Below are positions 36,061 through 49,048 of a DNA stretch of 64,000 bases, in pieces. Below the pieces are notes generated by a model. The model was not told where the DNA came from, searched no databases, and saw only the letters and a list, made by a program, of their open reading frames with translations. The translations under genes and the position numbers were made by a program. Source of the stretch: Sceloporus undulatus (taxonomy: Eukaryota; Chordata; Lepidosauria; Squamata; Phrynosomatidae); assembly GCF_019175285.1 (NCBI RefSeq), contig NC_056523.1, positions 113,188,457 to 113,252,456 on the forward strand. The letters are read 5' to 3'. Each line of letters opens with the position of its first letter. Positions within the stretch are counted from its first letter, which is position 1.

Positions 36061-37529
36061 GTTTGCATACAGCAGTCTCCCAAAGACTTCTTTTTCTCTT
36101 GCCAGGAGAGGCTCCTTTCAGTTCTTTTCCTAAATGCCATCAGACGATGGAGTGACGCATATCAAAATACCTTTAAGTTCCAAAAGAAACTTGTCACCAA
36201 GGATGTCACTAGTGGGTGCAGGGGGTTCAGGCCACACCAGGTGACAATGTAAAGGAGGGGGGTGACACCACTGTTCCCCAAACATTTGCCTTCTGGAAAA
36301 AATGGGCTCTGGTATTCATCTGCGTCCCTTTAAAACACTAAAGGGATGGTTTTAGTGGGGCAAGGCTCAGTGGGAAGAGAAAGGAGAGGCCCAGGGTTTT
36401 TAAAAAGTAAATTTAAAATAAAAAATCATCGCTTATGTAACTGATGTGCCAGAGTATGCCAATGGCACACTTGTGATGTCCGCCGTGCAGACTTAAAAGA
36501 ACCTGTTTTTTCCAGATTCTTTTTGATACAGAGGGACGCTGTGCAGTTTGGCTGCTGAGGCATCCCTCGAGAACAAAAACAAGCAGCTCCAGCCCCCCAT
36601 TTCCGGGCAGTCTGTCCAGCCTCTAAATTTCTAACGTGCTACAGGATTCCCTTCCAACTTTTCCAGATAGTCATCTTATGTACTGAAGGAAAAAAACAAC
36701 ACCCCAATAATGCGGAGAAACAGAACCAGATCCAAGTTTTCAGATGCGGGTGGAGGATTTGAACTGCTTACCTAAGGGGACTCATAATTATATTGATATA
36801 TATATATAATTATAATATATATAATTATATTATATATTATATAATGACACAGATGGCAGGCCATGACCAGTTGTCAGATCTTGACAAACTCTGCCTCCAG
36901 CCACACACACAACCTTAAATAATACGGCACTTGAGGGATTAAAATTGATCACTTTAAATTTTTCACTAAGAGAGAGCAGACATTTTCCCCAAGGGATTGA
37001 AACAATGAGCGTGACCCAAAAAAAAGAGAAAAGAAGTTCCCACTCAGGCACTTTAAATCACAATAAGGATTAGCCCTGTACAAGATGCCAGAAGCCTCTT
37101 TCCTGGAATTGAAGCATGTGCTCCTAATGAGCAGAGCACATTCTGGGAATGTACATTTGCTTTGAAGCAGACTTTTCATATTTTCGTAATGGGAAACAAA
37201 ATAGAGCTGGGAATCCAAAAGACATTTGAGGTCGGTGCAGTTAAGATTAGTGACTCATTTCCTTCAGAGCATGCAAATAACTAATTACAGATAATTAATT
37301 ATAAAAGTTTCCATTTTCAATAATGAAGGCACAAGTAAATCACATTACCGCTATAATGTAGTAAGGTATAGGATCACTCCTTTCATGGTATAGCTGTAAT
37401 ATTTAAGTTGTGTTTATAGTTATGGGGCTGTGGCCTCACTAAATGGTTGAGGAAGAATATGATATGGTTCAAGTTCTGGCTTAAGCTGTGACACGTTTTT
37501 GCCTTCATTTCTTTTGCATGTTGAGGCAG
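36061..37529. other. Intergenic DNA with an AT dinucleotide tract
   Basis: No gene was recognised. A TATATA/ATAATTATA tract at about 36790-36844 can fold on itself. The stretch 36205-36265 (GGCCACACCAGGTGACA) resembles one at 53665-53700, a likely small dispersed repeat. Confidence 0.45.
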
Positions 37530-38110
37530 CACCAAGCTAGATAAGAGGAGACTCTGGAATTTATCACACAAAGCTTGAAAAATGGAATCAGAACAGGATA
37601 GTGGTGTCTGTGACCATACCTTACCACATGATGCTGTATCTGTCCAGTAGCTAATCTGTAGTTCATCTGTTGTGGGGGTGCTCCAATTGCACTGCTTTTC
37701 CAGTGTTAGTTCATGCATGATAAGTTCCTTTCAAAGCATTTCTTATATGTGGGTGGTCCTGTGCTGTGAGTGGATGTGATTCTGCGCCTCTCCCCCTCCC
37801 GCTCGCTATCCCCAAGCAGACTATTTTTCTCTCACCCATTTATTTTCTTTTTTTTAACTGAATAGATTGCCATGATTGTGAAATTGTACTAAAAATAAAA
37901 ATAAATAGAAATAAATAAAGGAAGGCTGGGAAATGCATAGGGCAAGGAGATAGACTGTGGATGCCATTGTGCAAAACACAAAAGCCAAGGCAGAACCGTG
38001 GCAATTTTTTGGAAGAGCTGTGGAATAATCACTGTCCCCAACCTGATATATTTGCATTTCTTGCACTAATGGGAAAGTGGTGTCTTAGGAGCTTGGTGTG
38101 ATAAAGTTTA
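37530..38110. repeat. Diverged dispersed copy of the 6.8-7.4 kb sequence
   Basis: Several stretches occur in the same order as in 6815-7430 and 16545-17090: TTACCACATGATGCTGT, CCTGTCCAGTAGCT-like, TTTTGGAAGAGCTGTG, and GTGTCTTAGGAGCTTGGTG for GGCACCTTATGAGCTTCATG. This shows that part of the duplicated block is itself an older dispersed repeat of unknown class. Confidence 0.6.
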
Positions 38111-38213
38111 TAGCTCTGTAACACAGTTAAAAAGATTTGGCCATTTAGAGTTTAACAGTAACTTAGCATCTTAGTTACATGTGATACCATGAATCCCACT
38201 GGATAAATTTTCT

Positions 38214-38309
38214 CAGCCGCAGGGGAAGGCAATGGAAAACCTCCTCTGAACAAATGCCAAGAAAAACTCATAGGGTCACTTTAGGGTTGCCATAAGTCAG
38301 AAATGATTT
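38214..38309 (+). mobile_element. SINE 3' fragment
   Basis: GGGGAAGGCAATGGAAAACC followed by TTGCCATAAGTCAGAAATGA matches the 3' half of the 28883-type SINE. It abuts a CR1 end directly. Confidence 0.65.
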
Positions 38310-38650
38310 CATAGAATCATAGAGCTGAAAGAGACCCCAAGGACCATCCAGTCCAACCTTCTGCTATACAGGAACACAGAATAAAAGCTCCCCAATGCAA
38401 GGCCATCCAGCCTCTATTTAAAGATCTCCAAAGAAAGAGACTCCATCATACTCCGAGTATGTGCCCTGTTGAACAGCTCTTACTGTCAGGAAGTTTCTCC
38501 TAATGTTTAGGTGGAATCTCTTTTCCTGTAGTTTAAATGTATTGTTCCATGTCCTATTCTCTGGAACCGCAGAAAACAAGCTTGCTGCTCCAGCCTCAAT
38601 ATGATGCCCCTTCAAATACATAAACAGGGCTATCATCCCTTTACCTATTT
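38310..38650 (-). mobile_element. CR1 3' end, reverse orientation
   Basis: It starts CATAGAATCATAGAGCTG, the reverse of the ATTCTATG-type CR1 tail, followed by AAGAGACCCCAAGGACCATC and the usual 3'-region pattern. Confidence 0.85.
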
Positions 38651-39319
38651 TTCTTTCCCCCAAAGATGAGGAAGGGACAATGGTGTGTCCAGGTGGGGGT
38701 GGAGATGGGGAGTGATAGTGCAAACAACTCACTTTTGTTTAGCAAACATGTTCTGGCATGTGACATTGCCCTGCTATTTGTTTAAACTCTCAAAATAAAA
38801 ATTAATGGACACAAGTTTTCATAAAAATATTCTGCTTAAATGATGTTTGTTTTCAAAATATAGCTGAGAGCAGTTAGACAGGATCTTGCAATAATGTAGA
38901 GATAGATAAAAAGGCCAAGGGACTGCATCCAAGGCCACTCATCTTCTCGTCTCAGAATGGTGCACAGCACACAAGGAGGAGGAGGAGATCACCAAAGGTT
39001 TGGCACAAAATACCTTTACACTCTCCCTTTCCTTTTTTTTCTTTTGCTTTCTTCATTTCAGGACAATATAACTTATAGGAGGCAGCTTAAAGGCTGAAGC
39101 TCAGCCTTCCCCAATCCAGTACCTTCTAAATATGTTGGACTATATATCCTAGTATCACGGCCCTTCTGGTATTAATGATGAGAATTGTAGTCAAGCACAT
39201 CTGGAAGCCACCAGGCTGAAAAGGTCTGCTGCAGGCAACTTGCGTCTATGGAGAAAGGCACATGCTACAATTATCTCTATTGATCTGTCAAACAAACAAA
39301 ACAAACAAACAATCTTCAT

Positions 39320-39492
39320 GGTTTTTTGTGGGTTTTCTCAGGCTATGTGACCATGTTCTAGAAGATTTTCTTCCTGACGTTTCGCCAGCATCTGTGGCTG
39401 GCATCTTCAGAGAAAATCTTCTAGAACATGGCCACATAGCCTGAAAAACACACAAAAAACCATGGATGCCGGCCACGAAAGCGTTCAACTTC
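39320..39492 (-). mobile_element. Dispersed repeat of uncertain class
   Basis: It contains GACGTTTCGCCAGCATCTG and CTGGCATCTTCAGAG, forming a palindrome, then the arm-like CTAGAACATGGCCACATAGC. Nearly identical 15-mers flank it (ACAAACAATCTTCAT at 39305, ACAAACAAGCTTCAT at 39493), possibly a target duplication. I recall this as a common squamate interspersed sequence, but not its class. Confidence 0.5.
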
Positions 39493-39504
39493 ACAAACAA
39501 GCTT

Positions 39505-39716
39505 CATTTATATACTGCTTCATACCGCCTAAGCAGTGCCTAAACGGTTTACAATTGTAAGCTAATTTGCTCCCAACAATCTGGATACTCATTTTAGCAA
39601 CCTTGGAAGGATGTAAGCATGAGTCAAGCTTGAGCCCCTTTGCTGGTCTTGAACTCACAACCTTGTGGTTTTAAGTGAGTGGCTGCAGTACAGGCATTTA
39701 ACCACTGCGCCACCAG
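39505..39716 (-). mobile_element. tRNA-derived SINE, reverse orientation
   Basis: Reverse-complemented, it has the head GGTGGCGCAGTGGTTAAATG, a B-box-like stretch and the body seen at 35861-36060. Confidence 0.75.
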
Positions 39717-39856
39717 TGGTTAAACTGTCCCTATTTTCTGATAGCAGTCCTTGGTAACATACTGACCTTATTTTGCTCCCATTTCTTTTTACTTGGAGAG
39801 AGATGCTGGGGATATAATTTACCAGTCTTCTGAATATTTACACAAATCCATTAAGG

Positions 39857-40472
39857 CAGTGGTTCTCAAACTATAGGGCAGGACCCCCAGGAAGGCTCTG
39901 AGAATTGCTCAAGGAGGTGCAAGATGTGGAGGCCCTGATTCCTCTTTCTCCCAAACCTTTTCTGTCCTGGAGAGGAAGAGAAAGGCAAGGAGGTTTCTTG
40001 GAGCCTTTGGCTATGGGGGAAGGAGGAGAAGGATAGCTGTTTCCTTATAAAATGTTGAAATATGAATATTGTATATACCCGTGTACAAGTCGACCTCATT
40101 TATAAGTTGAGGGAAGGTTTCAGGGTCAAAATCCTGGATTTTGATATGACCTGTGGATAAGTTGAGGATAAAACCTAGGGGGCTATAAAGAAGGATGGAA
40201 AGAAGGAAATACCACTTCTGTCCCTCCTTCTCCTTCTCTGGACCTCTCCCAACCAATTCCCAAGTGGCTGGAGAAGAGGTTTTAACATCAGATTGAGAAA
40301 GGAAGCAAGTGGATTTAAATGGAGAGTTTTTTTCCATAGGAAGCCAGGGTCAATTTTGGAGCATAAACCTCTTGACTTATAGTTGAGTATATACAGTATA
40401 CATAAATGTGTGGATGAAAATATGCACAGTAAACAAAGGGGGTCACAAGGGTAAAAAATCTGAGAACCACTG
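39857..40472. mobile_element. hAT element carrying a nested insertion
   Basis: The termini CAGTGGTTCTCAAACT and TCTGAGAACCACTG are inverted repeats, with a perfect 8-bp duplication CATTAAGG on both sides (39849-39856 and 40473-40480). It contains the nested element at 40071-40394. It is non-coding. Confidence 0.9.
40071..40394. mobile_element. Nested TIR element
   Basis: The ends GTATATACCCGTGTACAAGT and (reverse strand) GTATATACTCAACTATAAGT form imperfect inverted repeats. Inside are the related stretches TATAAGTTGAGGGAAGG and GTGGATAAGTTGAGG. It is inserted in the hAT element and so is younger than it. Confidence 0.7.
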
Positions 40473-40480
40473 CATTAAGG

Positions 40481-41333
40481 GTACTTAATCCAATTCCTCA
40501 CAGAGCTTTAAAATTTATGTTTCTGGATAGCGGTAATGCACCTCTGTCCTAGCAGCCATGTCCTAGCAGCCATATAAATGCATCCTAGCAATCATATAAA
40601 TTTATTCTAGCAACCATATAAATGCCCATTGCTGGGCAATAGCTTCTGTCCCATCCACCCTCCCTAGTTGCCAATGAGGATATTTGTATGCACAGGGATA
40701 TTGGAGCACCTTTGAGACAAAGGCTGGCCTGGGGGTAGAGTTGGGGTGCAGCTTCCTGACAATGCATGCCTGCCGCCTCCCCTCCCCTGCTCTGAGACTG
40801 TGTGCCACCCCAGATGGCATGTGGCATCATGACTTGCTCTGGCGCTGCGTCCAGATGATGCAGCACCAAAGAGGCACCATATAGCCATGCCCTCAAAAGG
40901 TCAGATTGGGGCCCCAGTGTGAGGTTGCCATGGCTCTGATCTGGCTAGAAAAGGGGCAGCTGGAGGCCACCCCTTAAGGGCTGTCTATCAAGCCCCTCAC
41001 TGTGCAAAATAAGTTGTAGCATAAGCTTTCCTAGTCTTAGTCTGCAAAGGGGTCTTGCAGCAACTTTGAGGCTGAAGAGGTAGACCATGTCTACAAAAGT
41101 TTATGCTACAATTTCTTAGCAGACCAAGTTTACCTATTATGAGTAGGTGTGGCATTAACACAGTGAATTTGGGGCAGCTCTGGGGCAGAATACTCTCAAA
41201 CAAATAACAATGGGGAACCCCCACCTGTTTCTGGCTCCAGGAGGTGGTGATGTCTCCAGGGAACAGTTGTACCACTGAACTCTCCTTCTTTTCTACTGCT
41301 TATCTCCCTGAGGGGATTAGAGAAAAGAGATAC
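40481..41333. other. Intergenic DNA, no gene seen
   Basis: Three short units with CCTAGCAGCC/CATATAAATG patterns occur at 40548-40625. A GC-rich MITE-like patch at about 40680-41000 resembles 29567-29940. A stretch near 41010-41135 has inverted pieces (GTAGCATAAGC and GCTACAA). Confidence 0.4.
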
Positions 41334-41350
41334 CCACCTGGCCTCTTCTT
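41334..41350. repeat. L1 target-site duplication, left copy
   Basis: The 17-mer CCACCTGGCCTCTTCTT is repeated exactly at 49049-49065, framing the L1. Confidence 0.85.
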
Positions 41351-44300
41351 TTTTTTTTTTTTAATAGAAATTTTTATTACATATATACAGTAAATAAAAC
41401 AAAAACCTCCTAATATTCCGTTCGATTCTGACGTTTTCCTTTGTTGGGCCTCCTCTGGACCCTTTCTGTCGGTTTTTCCCTTTCCCCCTCCAGCACCGAT
41501 GACCACAACGCTCCGATAATTTATTACCACTCTCCCTCGCTTATTGAGCGATTACAGTGTAAGAAATTATTCCTCTATTCCTGTATACAAAATCTAACCC
41601 AGCTCACCCTAATAACATCTTCTTGGTTCTTTTTTATGCAGTCATATTTCCATAACTTTGATTATATCTTCGCCGTTTCTATCTTAGTTAACTAAACAGA
41701 ATCATCCTTCCAATCTACCCTCCTATCTCTGAAACTAACATTTTATGTCTGTTTGCTTAAGACACGTGGGGAACTTTATGTCTGGTTTTTCCATCTCTCT
41801 TGCAGACTACCCTATGGTTTCCACATTTCTTCATTTAAGATGCCTGTCCCACTCGTCCCGTAACCAATCGTTAGAGTCTCCATCTCCATGGCCTCTAGGG
41901 GCCTTTAAATACCACTCAATCTATGTCCCTACATCTCCCATCTTTTTCCAATTTTTTCGCTAACGTAGTCCCATCCTTGCTGTTGTTACTTACGACTCAA
42001 CCCATAAATTTTCTATATTTTCTTGTGTATCGTCTTCAACTCATGTTTAGTAACATTATTCTCTGTTCCACTCTTATATATTTGGTAATATTTCCTCAAT
42101 TATCTCCTGTACTTTTTTCCGTACTTACTTCACCCATCTGGGCCTGTTCCACCCCACTTATTTCGATAGCCAACCATAGTGACTGTTACAACCCACCTCC
42201 AACTCTATCCTGTCCATTTTTAACCATCTTACCAGCCTTGAGGGGGGAATTATGCCACCTGTGCATCATTGTTCATCATAAATTTTCCTTTAGGTCTACA
42301 CACACACGTTAAAGTTTCAGGTTCTCTACCCCCCCATGCCCTTTCCCATCTTTTCCCAACTGTATATTTCCTGTTTACATTTTTGTTCGCCCTTTTCTAA
42401 CCTACACACCTTTTATTCGTTTCTTCTTCACAATTCCAGTTTTATACTCCTTTTTATATATTCTTTAGATTATTCCCTTGTTTCCCCTTCTCAAATCCTA
42501 TCCAGCTTCATTTTTTTTTCCATCGCTATTCTCTTCCCTGGCTCCTATCCAATTGTAATCTTGTACTCCAATTGCATATACAGTACTGGAACCAAACCTC
42601 TTAAATTGTTATACCCCCTGTTTTTTTCCCTAACTCTCTTCTCTACTTTTTATTCTACCATTCTCCTTTTTCATTCAAGTTATCTTTCTATTTGAGCCAG
42701 GCCTTCTCCACAACTCAAAGTTTCCCTCTAATCATAAAGGCTTTCGTGTGGAGGATTTCCATAGGTGAATTCTTCTATATAATTTCTTTTTATATTTCTC
42801 CCCAAGTTTTAAGTAATGACCTACGTTAATATGATCCTTGAATTGTTTGTTTTGATCTGTCTTCCCATTCCACATATATGCGTTGCCATCCATATCTCTT
42901 TATTTTTTTAAACCCCTCTAAAATTCAATAAGCTTTCATTTTCTAAGTTTATCCCACTCTCTCAACCAGTCTAAAAAACAATTTGCCTCCTAATATATCT
43001 TAAATGGTCTGGGCAGCCGCAACGCCACCTCTTTCTTTCAAATCAGTTAAGTATCCTCCCTTTCTCCTTGGTTTACGTCCCGCCCATATAAACCTTTTGA
43101 AATATCTTTTTTTCCATTGGTTAACTAGTTGATCCTTTAAGATCTTGTGCAGTTTTGAAAAAGTTACATTATTTTTGGTAATATATTCATTTTAATACTA
43201 GATTATTTTTCCCCAATAGTGAAATCTGTAAATCCTGCCATTTGGTTAGATTTATTTTTAATTTCACACCCATGTTTTTTTATAATTGTTGTCAATAGTT
43301 TTCCGCCCCCGTTTTTTCTTTTCGTCAGATTTATTCCGCAGATATTTTTTATTTTTACTTTTGTATTTACAATCTTCGTTACCTCTTGACAGTATATTGT
43401 TTCCCTGCCTTCCGCCATCCGTGTTTACTACACAGCATAGATGATTTTTTATCCTTGTTTATTTCATCCCCGGCTAGTGCTCCCTATTCTTCAACATTTT
43501 CACATGCTTTGGGTAGGCCCTTCATTTTGATGTCCTTCAACTCATAATTAACAAATCGTCCGCTGTACTGCACATATTTTTTTATTTCGTTCCCTTATCT
43601 GCTTATCCTCTGATCTGTGGGTTGTTCTCTTCCATTTTTTTACATTAATATTTCTAACATAGTATAAAGAGCAGTGGAGAGAGCGGACAACCTTGTCTTG
43701 TGCCTTTTGGTTATTTTCACTTTGTCGTTTTGGAAACCCGTTAATTCTGATTCTTGTTTTTCCTCATTTTGTTCTTGGTATATTTGTTCTCATTCCCCAC
43801 TTGTATGTAATTTTCTAACTCCATATCCAATTTTTCTAATAAATCCAAAATAGAAATCCCCATTTCAAAATTATCGATCTTGCTTTCTCTGCATCTACGC
43901 TTAACATCACTTATGTTCTTTTCCCTGGGTTGTTTCTATTAACATGCAATTCCTTAAACTTAACGACCTTGTTCTAATATGTTGTTTTACATGTCTTTTT
44001 GGTTAAGAAAAGCCACATTCTGATCTTTATGTTATCCAACTAATCAAGATTTTCTTTATTCTTCACCGCCACTCTGTTTGCAAAACTTTGTTGTAGTCGT
44101 TATTTAGCAGTGAGATAGGTCTGTAGCTTTGTGGGAGTGATCTAGCTTTAACCTTCTTTTTCTATCAGAAACTATGTTGGCCTTCTCTCCATGACTGGTG
44201 TATCCCACTCTTCTAAAATTGCTTAATGTTTTTCTTGGTGGGTCTAGTAAAAATCTTGGAAAGGTCTTATAGTATCCCATCGTGAACCCGTCCGGTCTGC

Positions 44301-47300
44301 GTTGCTTTTTTTTCCACTTTTTGCCTTAGCTATTTGACCCTGTTGTGATTTCTGTTTGTGTAATTTTCTCCATTCAATTTTTCTTTCTCTTCCTTCGTTA
44401 AATCTAATTTATGAACCTTCTCACAAATATTATTTTAATTTTTTCTCTTCTATAGCTCTTGAGTCTTGTTTATCAGTTAGATTTGAAAAAAAATTGCAAA
44501 ATACCTTTTTGATTTCCCCCACTTTCTGTATCTCTTTTATCCCCATCTTGTTTTCTGTAATTATGTTTCGCTCTTTTTTCTTCCTTATTTTTGTAGGCCA
44601 GTAATTTCCTTTTTCCCCCACTTTGTTTCCCCCTTCAAAATCCCCTCTGTTCCCTCTCTTTAGTACTCTATTCTCCCCCATTACTTTTTTATTCTAACTT
44701 CTTCTTGTTAGCTTACTGTTCCAATTCTTTTTTAAGTAACAATCCAAATCTCTTACTTATTTTCTTCTTCCTTCCTTTGTGCTATTTCCAAATCAATTCC
44801 TATCTCTTTCTTTTGGATTTTATCTGATAATTCTTGTATCTCCTTTCTTTGTTTATTTTCCTTCAAAGCCCTTTCTTCATTAGGACCCTCCGGGATAAAC
44901 TCTGCTTTTGAAGCTTCCCTATCGTTGTCATTCTCCACTTCAGAGCATCTGTTGTCTTTAAAATAATTCTTTCTTGTTTCTTTAGTTTGTTCTTTTGTTT
45001 GTCCTGTTCTTAAACATGTTTTCATTTAGTTTCCAATGAATTCTTTCCCTATTGTTTTACTTTTCTGCTAAATGGGTTGTGGGTCTGATGCTTTATTTTT
45101 TGTTTTTTATCTTAAACTCTCTTTATATCTTTGAGGCATAACCTTGGAGATCAAAAACATATCTATTCTGGAAGCAGAGATTTTTATGTGGCATTGAGGA
45201 AAACGGTATAATCTTTTTTTTTTGTTTGTGGGACTTTGTGTCTCCAGGGGTCTTAATTTGACCGTGCATCTTGCATTTCGGAAAAACATTTTGTTAGGTA
45301 ATTTCCCCTTGTTTGTCTCTGGATTCTTTTTCTTTTGATTGTTCTGTCCATTCCTGAGGTTTTTAGTACCCCCCTTCCAATCCCCCATTATTTATAAGTG
45401 TTCCTAGTTAAGTGTTTTTCAACAAGTTAAGTCGTTTTCTTATTAAAACACGCTTTTAGCCTGTATGACCCATATATTCCAAGCACTAAGGTTTTTTTAT
45501 TATTTACTGTTATCCTCAATTCCCAACCATATCTACCCTCCCCCTCCGCATCATTTTATTATTTCTTTTGCCGGGATTTGATTTTTAAGCCTATATCACT
45601 CTCACCATTTTTCTTTTTTTGTTTTCCTGCCACTACTAATATTTGTCCTAGCTTTCGGGTTCCTTAGATATTTTTCTCCTTTTTCCTCTGTTTTCTCGCT
45701 GATTCTAGTTTCCTGATTACTGATCTATCCCCCATTTTCTTTTTCTTAAAATATGAAAATATTCTTTTTCTCTTTAGGCTGCGTTCTCGTCCCTTAATGT
45801 TCCAAGAGAAAAAATTTCCATTTATTTCTTTTATTCAGCTTTTTCTTTCTCTGGTTTCCCTAAACCCTCCTTTACCTGACTTCTCTTCCTCCCCTTTCAC
45901 AGTCACTTAAGCTTCCTTGTCCTGGGTTTAAGTCCATTCCCCCATTTCCCCCCTCCCCCCCGACTCCCAGAGTAATATTCTTCATCGTCTATTCTGTTTA
46001 TTTCATCTCCGCTGTCCCAGTTCCGTGTTTCTTCCTCTCTGGGGCATTTCTTCCTCATTCTTCTCTTCCTTTCCCCTTTCGTCTCTTCCTTCTTGATTCT
46101 CTTTTCTTTTCCTCCTTCCCTCTTCCTTTGAACCCATCATTATAAAATCTTCTGGCTTTCTCAGTTGTATCAATCTTGATTGTCCCTTTGCCTCTCAAGT
46201 AAAACGTAATCTGCCTTCACTCGGTCTCCACCGATATTCTCACCTGCTTCAGTTTGTCACATCTTTGTCAATGTTCCGTATTATGTCGTCTTCTCCCTTC
46301 TCAATACATCAGACGGCACATTCCTTAAAAATTTTAAGTTCATCCCCATCCACACATATCTTCTTTTTCCGTTACCTTGCCCTGGATTCTTTTTTTGGCT
46401 TTTGATTCCTTTCTCTCGTCATTCGATCACCACCTTGTCTCTGGGTCAGGCTTCTGTTTCTGGCTATGCTTGAATCTGTTCTCTTGATCGCTTCCCGTCA
46501 ATATTCCTATTATTTCGCTCGCTATTCTGCTCGTACTTTTCCTCGTTCAATTTTTTGTTCCCCCCTTTCCCTACCCCCTTCAGCCTCCTGCCTTGGCCCT
46601 TCCTCACCTGGAAAGCCCATTTTTTTCGTCCCGCTTCGTCCCCTGATTCCCTAATTTTTTTTCCTATCCATCCTGTTGCGTAAACCTGTTTCCTTCCCAG
46701 TACCCTGGTATAACTCTTCCTTCCTTCCCCGCTTGTTCTTTACGTGCCGTCGGTTATTTTAATACATTGGTCTGTTTTGCCTGTCTCTGCCCTCGGTTCA
46801 GGTCGTGTGCAGTAGTCTCTGCTTTTGTTCCTGGGTCTCTTGTAGTTATTGCTTTTAGTTGGTTTTCTTCTTTCTCACTGCTCTGTTGTCCTCCTCTCTA
46901 AATTCTTCAACTTTCCCACTTATTTGCTTCACGGTCGTTCGTGTTTATTCCTCTCATTGTTTCCTTTTCAACGTCAGCTATGTTTTCCTGTTTGTAAACG
47001 TCTTTCCGTAATTTCATTTTCGTGATTCCTTTAATTTCTTGTTTTAATATTTCTCCTCTACTTTTTCGCAATATTTTTTCTTTCCATTCTCTGTTCCCAT
47101 TTCCATCACTTTAGCATTTGGATCCCATTTTTAATTCAATTGACTGGTCTTCTCTTTCTGTTACGCTTTGTTTTGCCTCTGACATTTTGTAGCATTTTTC
47201 TTGTGGTCATTGTTAGTTGTTGGGGTAACAATAGTGCTTTCCCTCCTTGTTTTAATTGTTAAGCTAGCGAGAAGTGTTCAAAAACTATACACGAGAAAGT

Positions 47301-49048
47301 CCCAATAGCTTGAGCTATTTGATTATTTAAGTTTGTATCAATCACAATTTATAAGTTTCATCCAATACTTAAGCTTAGAGGTTGTTGTTTATCGAGTATC
47401 AGCTTAAGGTTCTTTAGCCCCCTTCTAGCCTAAGGCTAGTTCCATTATGTTTCACAGCTTTCAAGACCTGGGAGATATAGGATGTTTACAAAACACAGGG
47501 TTTATTCTACTCATTAGTTGACAGTAACTCTCCAGGCCGCTAGGTGTCCCCTATTTCACTCCCTTTTTCTCCAGCCGTCTATCCTCTTTCTCTTGCTACC
47601 TAATCTTTTCTTACTCTTACGTCACGTCCCTTGACTGAATTCCTAATTTCCACTAAATCATTTCCCGCTCACCCATGTGGCTTGTCGGACCTTGGGAAAA
47701 CCCCAGGCAGGCTGTCTGCTTTGTCCTGCAGTGAGGTGTATGCCGAAACCATCTCCCACGCTCAGCCGCGTTAAACCCTTGGTCTAGTTTGCTGTTGTTA
47801 CCAGGTTGCTCGCCTTTTTTGGTGTGGTGATCTATCGCGATTCCGTCGATTTTCGCCCTCTTGGGGCCCCAACGGTTTTATCTTACATTGGCCCTCGTAC
47901 CAAAGTCCTGCCTCACAAATAAGCTTCTTTTGGGTGGCCCTCTGTGGGCGTCCCGTGTCTTCTGGAACTGTGCTGGCTTTTTGGGCGTGCCCAACCGTCT
48001 GGCTGCTTACAGTCCTGTGTCCCGTCTTGGTGCGAGGGCTTTCTTGCTCGGGCGTGGGCTGGCTTCGGCGTCGCGTCCTAGTGCCATTGGCTGCTTACGT
48101 CGGCTTCTGCTGTCGCGTCCGGGTCCCGGGTCTGGGCTGGTGCCGTTTCCAGTCTCTTCTCGGCATCCTGGGTCCGTGTCTGTCCTTTCCGTCTGGCGTT
48201 CTCGCGTCCTGGTCCGATGGCTTGCTGTGCTCCGTTTCGTCTGCTTCTTCGTCCTGGGTCTAAGTTTTTCCACTTCACCATTCCTCCTTCCCTTCTCCAC
48301 TCCTGGCTGGCCAAATCTCTGCTCTCGTTCCTGTCTATATTTTGTCGGCTCACCTCAGGCTTTCCGGCTCCTACACAAAACACATTATTTTAATCTTCTC
48401 TTCCTTTCTGGCATCATCTCCCCCCAGATCCGTTTCTCTCCCTCTTCTTTGCTGTCAGTATTTTTTTCCTTTTCCTCTCTTTCCTCTCTCCCTTATACTT
48501 GTTTTGGCCTTGCAACTTGCCTTCTTCCTTTATTTTACTTACCATTTGCTTTTGTGATTTTCTTAATAGTCTACTATCTGCTTCTCTTCTCATCATACTA
48601 TGCTCGCCCTCCATGTTGATCACTGCTCTCTCCTTCTTATCCCTTTCGCAATCCATCCCTGACCTTTACTGCTTTGCTTTCCGATGCCGTTTTTTTTCAC
48701 AGTGAGATCTTTCTTACCACACTCCACCAACTTTCCACCCACAGCTTTTTGAGCATTTATGGGGGGGTTCAGCGAAGTTTGCTACCATGATAGCCCTTTA
48801 TCTTGGCCGCGCGGTGTTCCTCGTCCCCAGGGTTCCCACAGGGCCCTCATGGACGGGAGAGGATGTTGAGATCACCCTTCCTGGGACCCCTCTGGACCCG
48901 TCCGGATTCCCGTACCTCGGGGTGATCTCTAGCTCTTCTTATCTTCTGTTATTTTTGAGCTAATCAGCCTTGCAAAAAGAGGTCATTGTTGCTACCCCTA
49001 CTGTGTCGCAAATGACTTGCTACCTCGCCATCTTCCGGAAGTTCCCAT
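41351..49048 (-). mobile_element. Full-length L1 LINE (7.7 kb)
   Basis: The element lies between perfect 17-bp target duplications. It begins on the plus strand with a T run (its poly-A tail) and ends at 49048 with a start reading GGAAGATGGCGAGG on the minus strand, a typical L1 5' end that includes a YY1-like AAGATGGCG. The whole 7.7 kb is pyrimidine-rich on the plus strand, matching the A-rich sense strand of L1. From its 5' end there is a GC-rich 5'UTR (about 47.8-49.0 kb), a presumed ORF1 zone (about 45.9-47.3 kb, not resolved), ORF2 from 45821 and a 3'UTR. The frame is broken many times despite the intact duplications. Confidence 0.9.
42700..45821 (-). pseudogene. L1 ORF2 remnant (endonuclease and reverse transcriptase)
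   Basis: ORF2 encodes the endonuclease and reverse transcriptase that drive L1 retrotransposition. A minus-strand ATG at 45821 is followed, after a one-base frame change in a T run, by SWNIKGRERSLKRKR, the usual start of the L1 endonuclease. SRIDMFLIS near 45160 marks its C-terminal part. Then come PDGFTMGYYKTF (about 44300), GTRQGCPLSPLLF (about 43705) and ADDLLIM (about 43565), which are reverse-transcriptase motifs in the right order and spacing. GGVAA near 43020 fits the later domain. No open frame exceeds about 95 codons, so no functional protein is encoded as written. The lower boundary is approximate. Confidence 0.85.

Noticed and set aside
47861-48619. Plus-strand open frame of 252 codons
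   Set aside because: It is antisense to the GC-rich 5'UTR of the minus-strand L1; the Leu/Ser/Phe-rich translation reflects pyrimidine-rich DNA.
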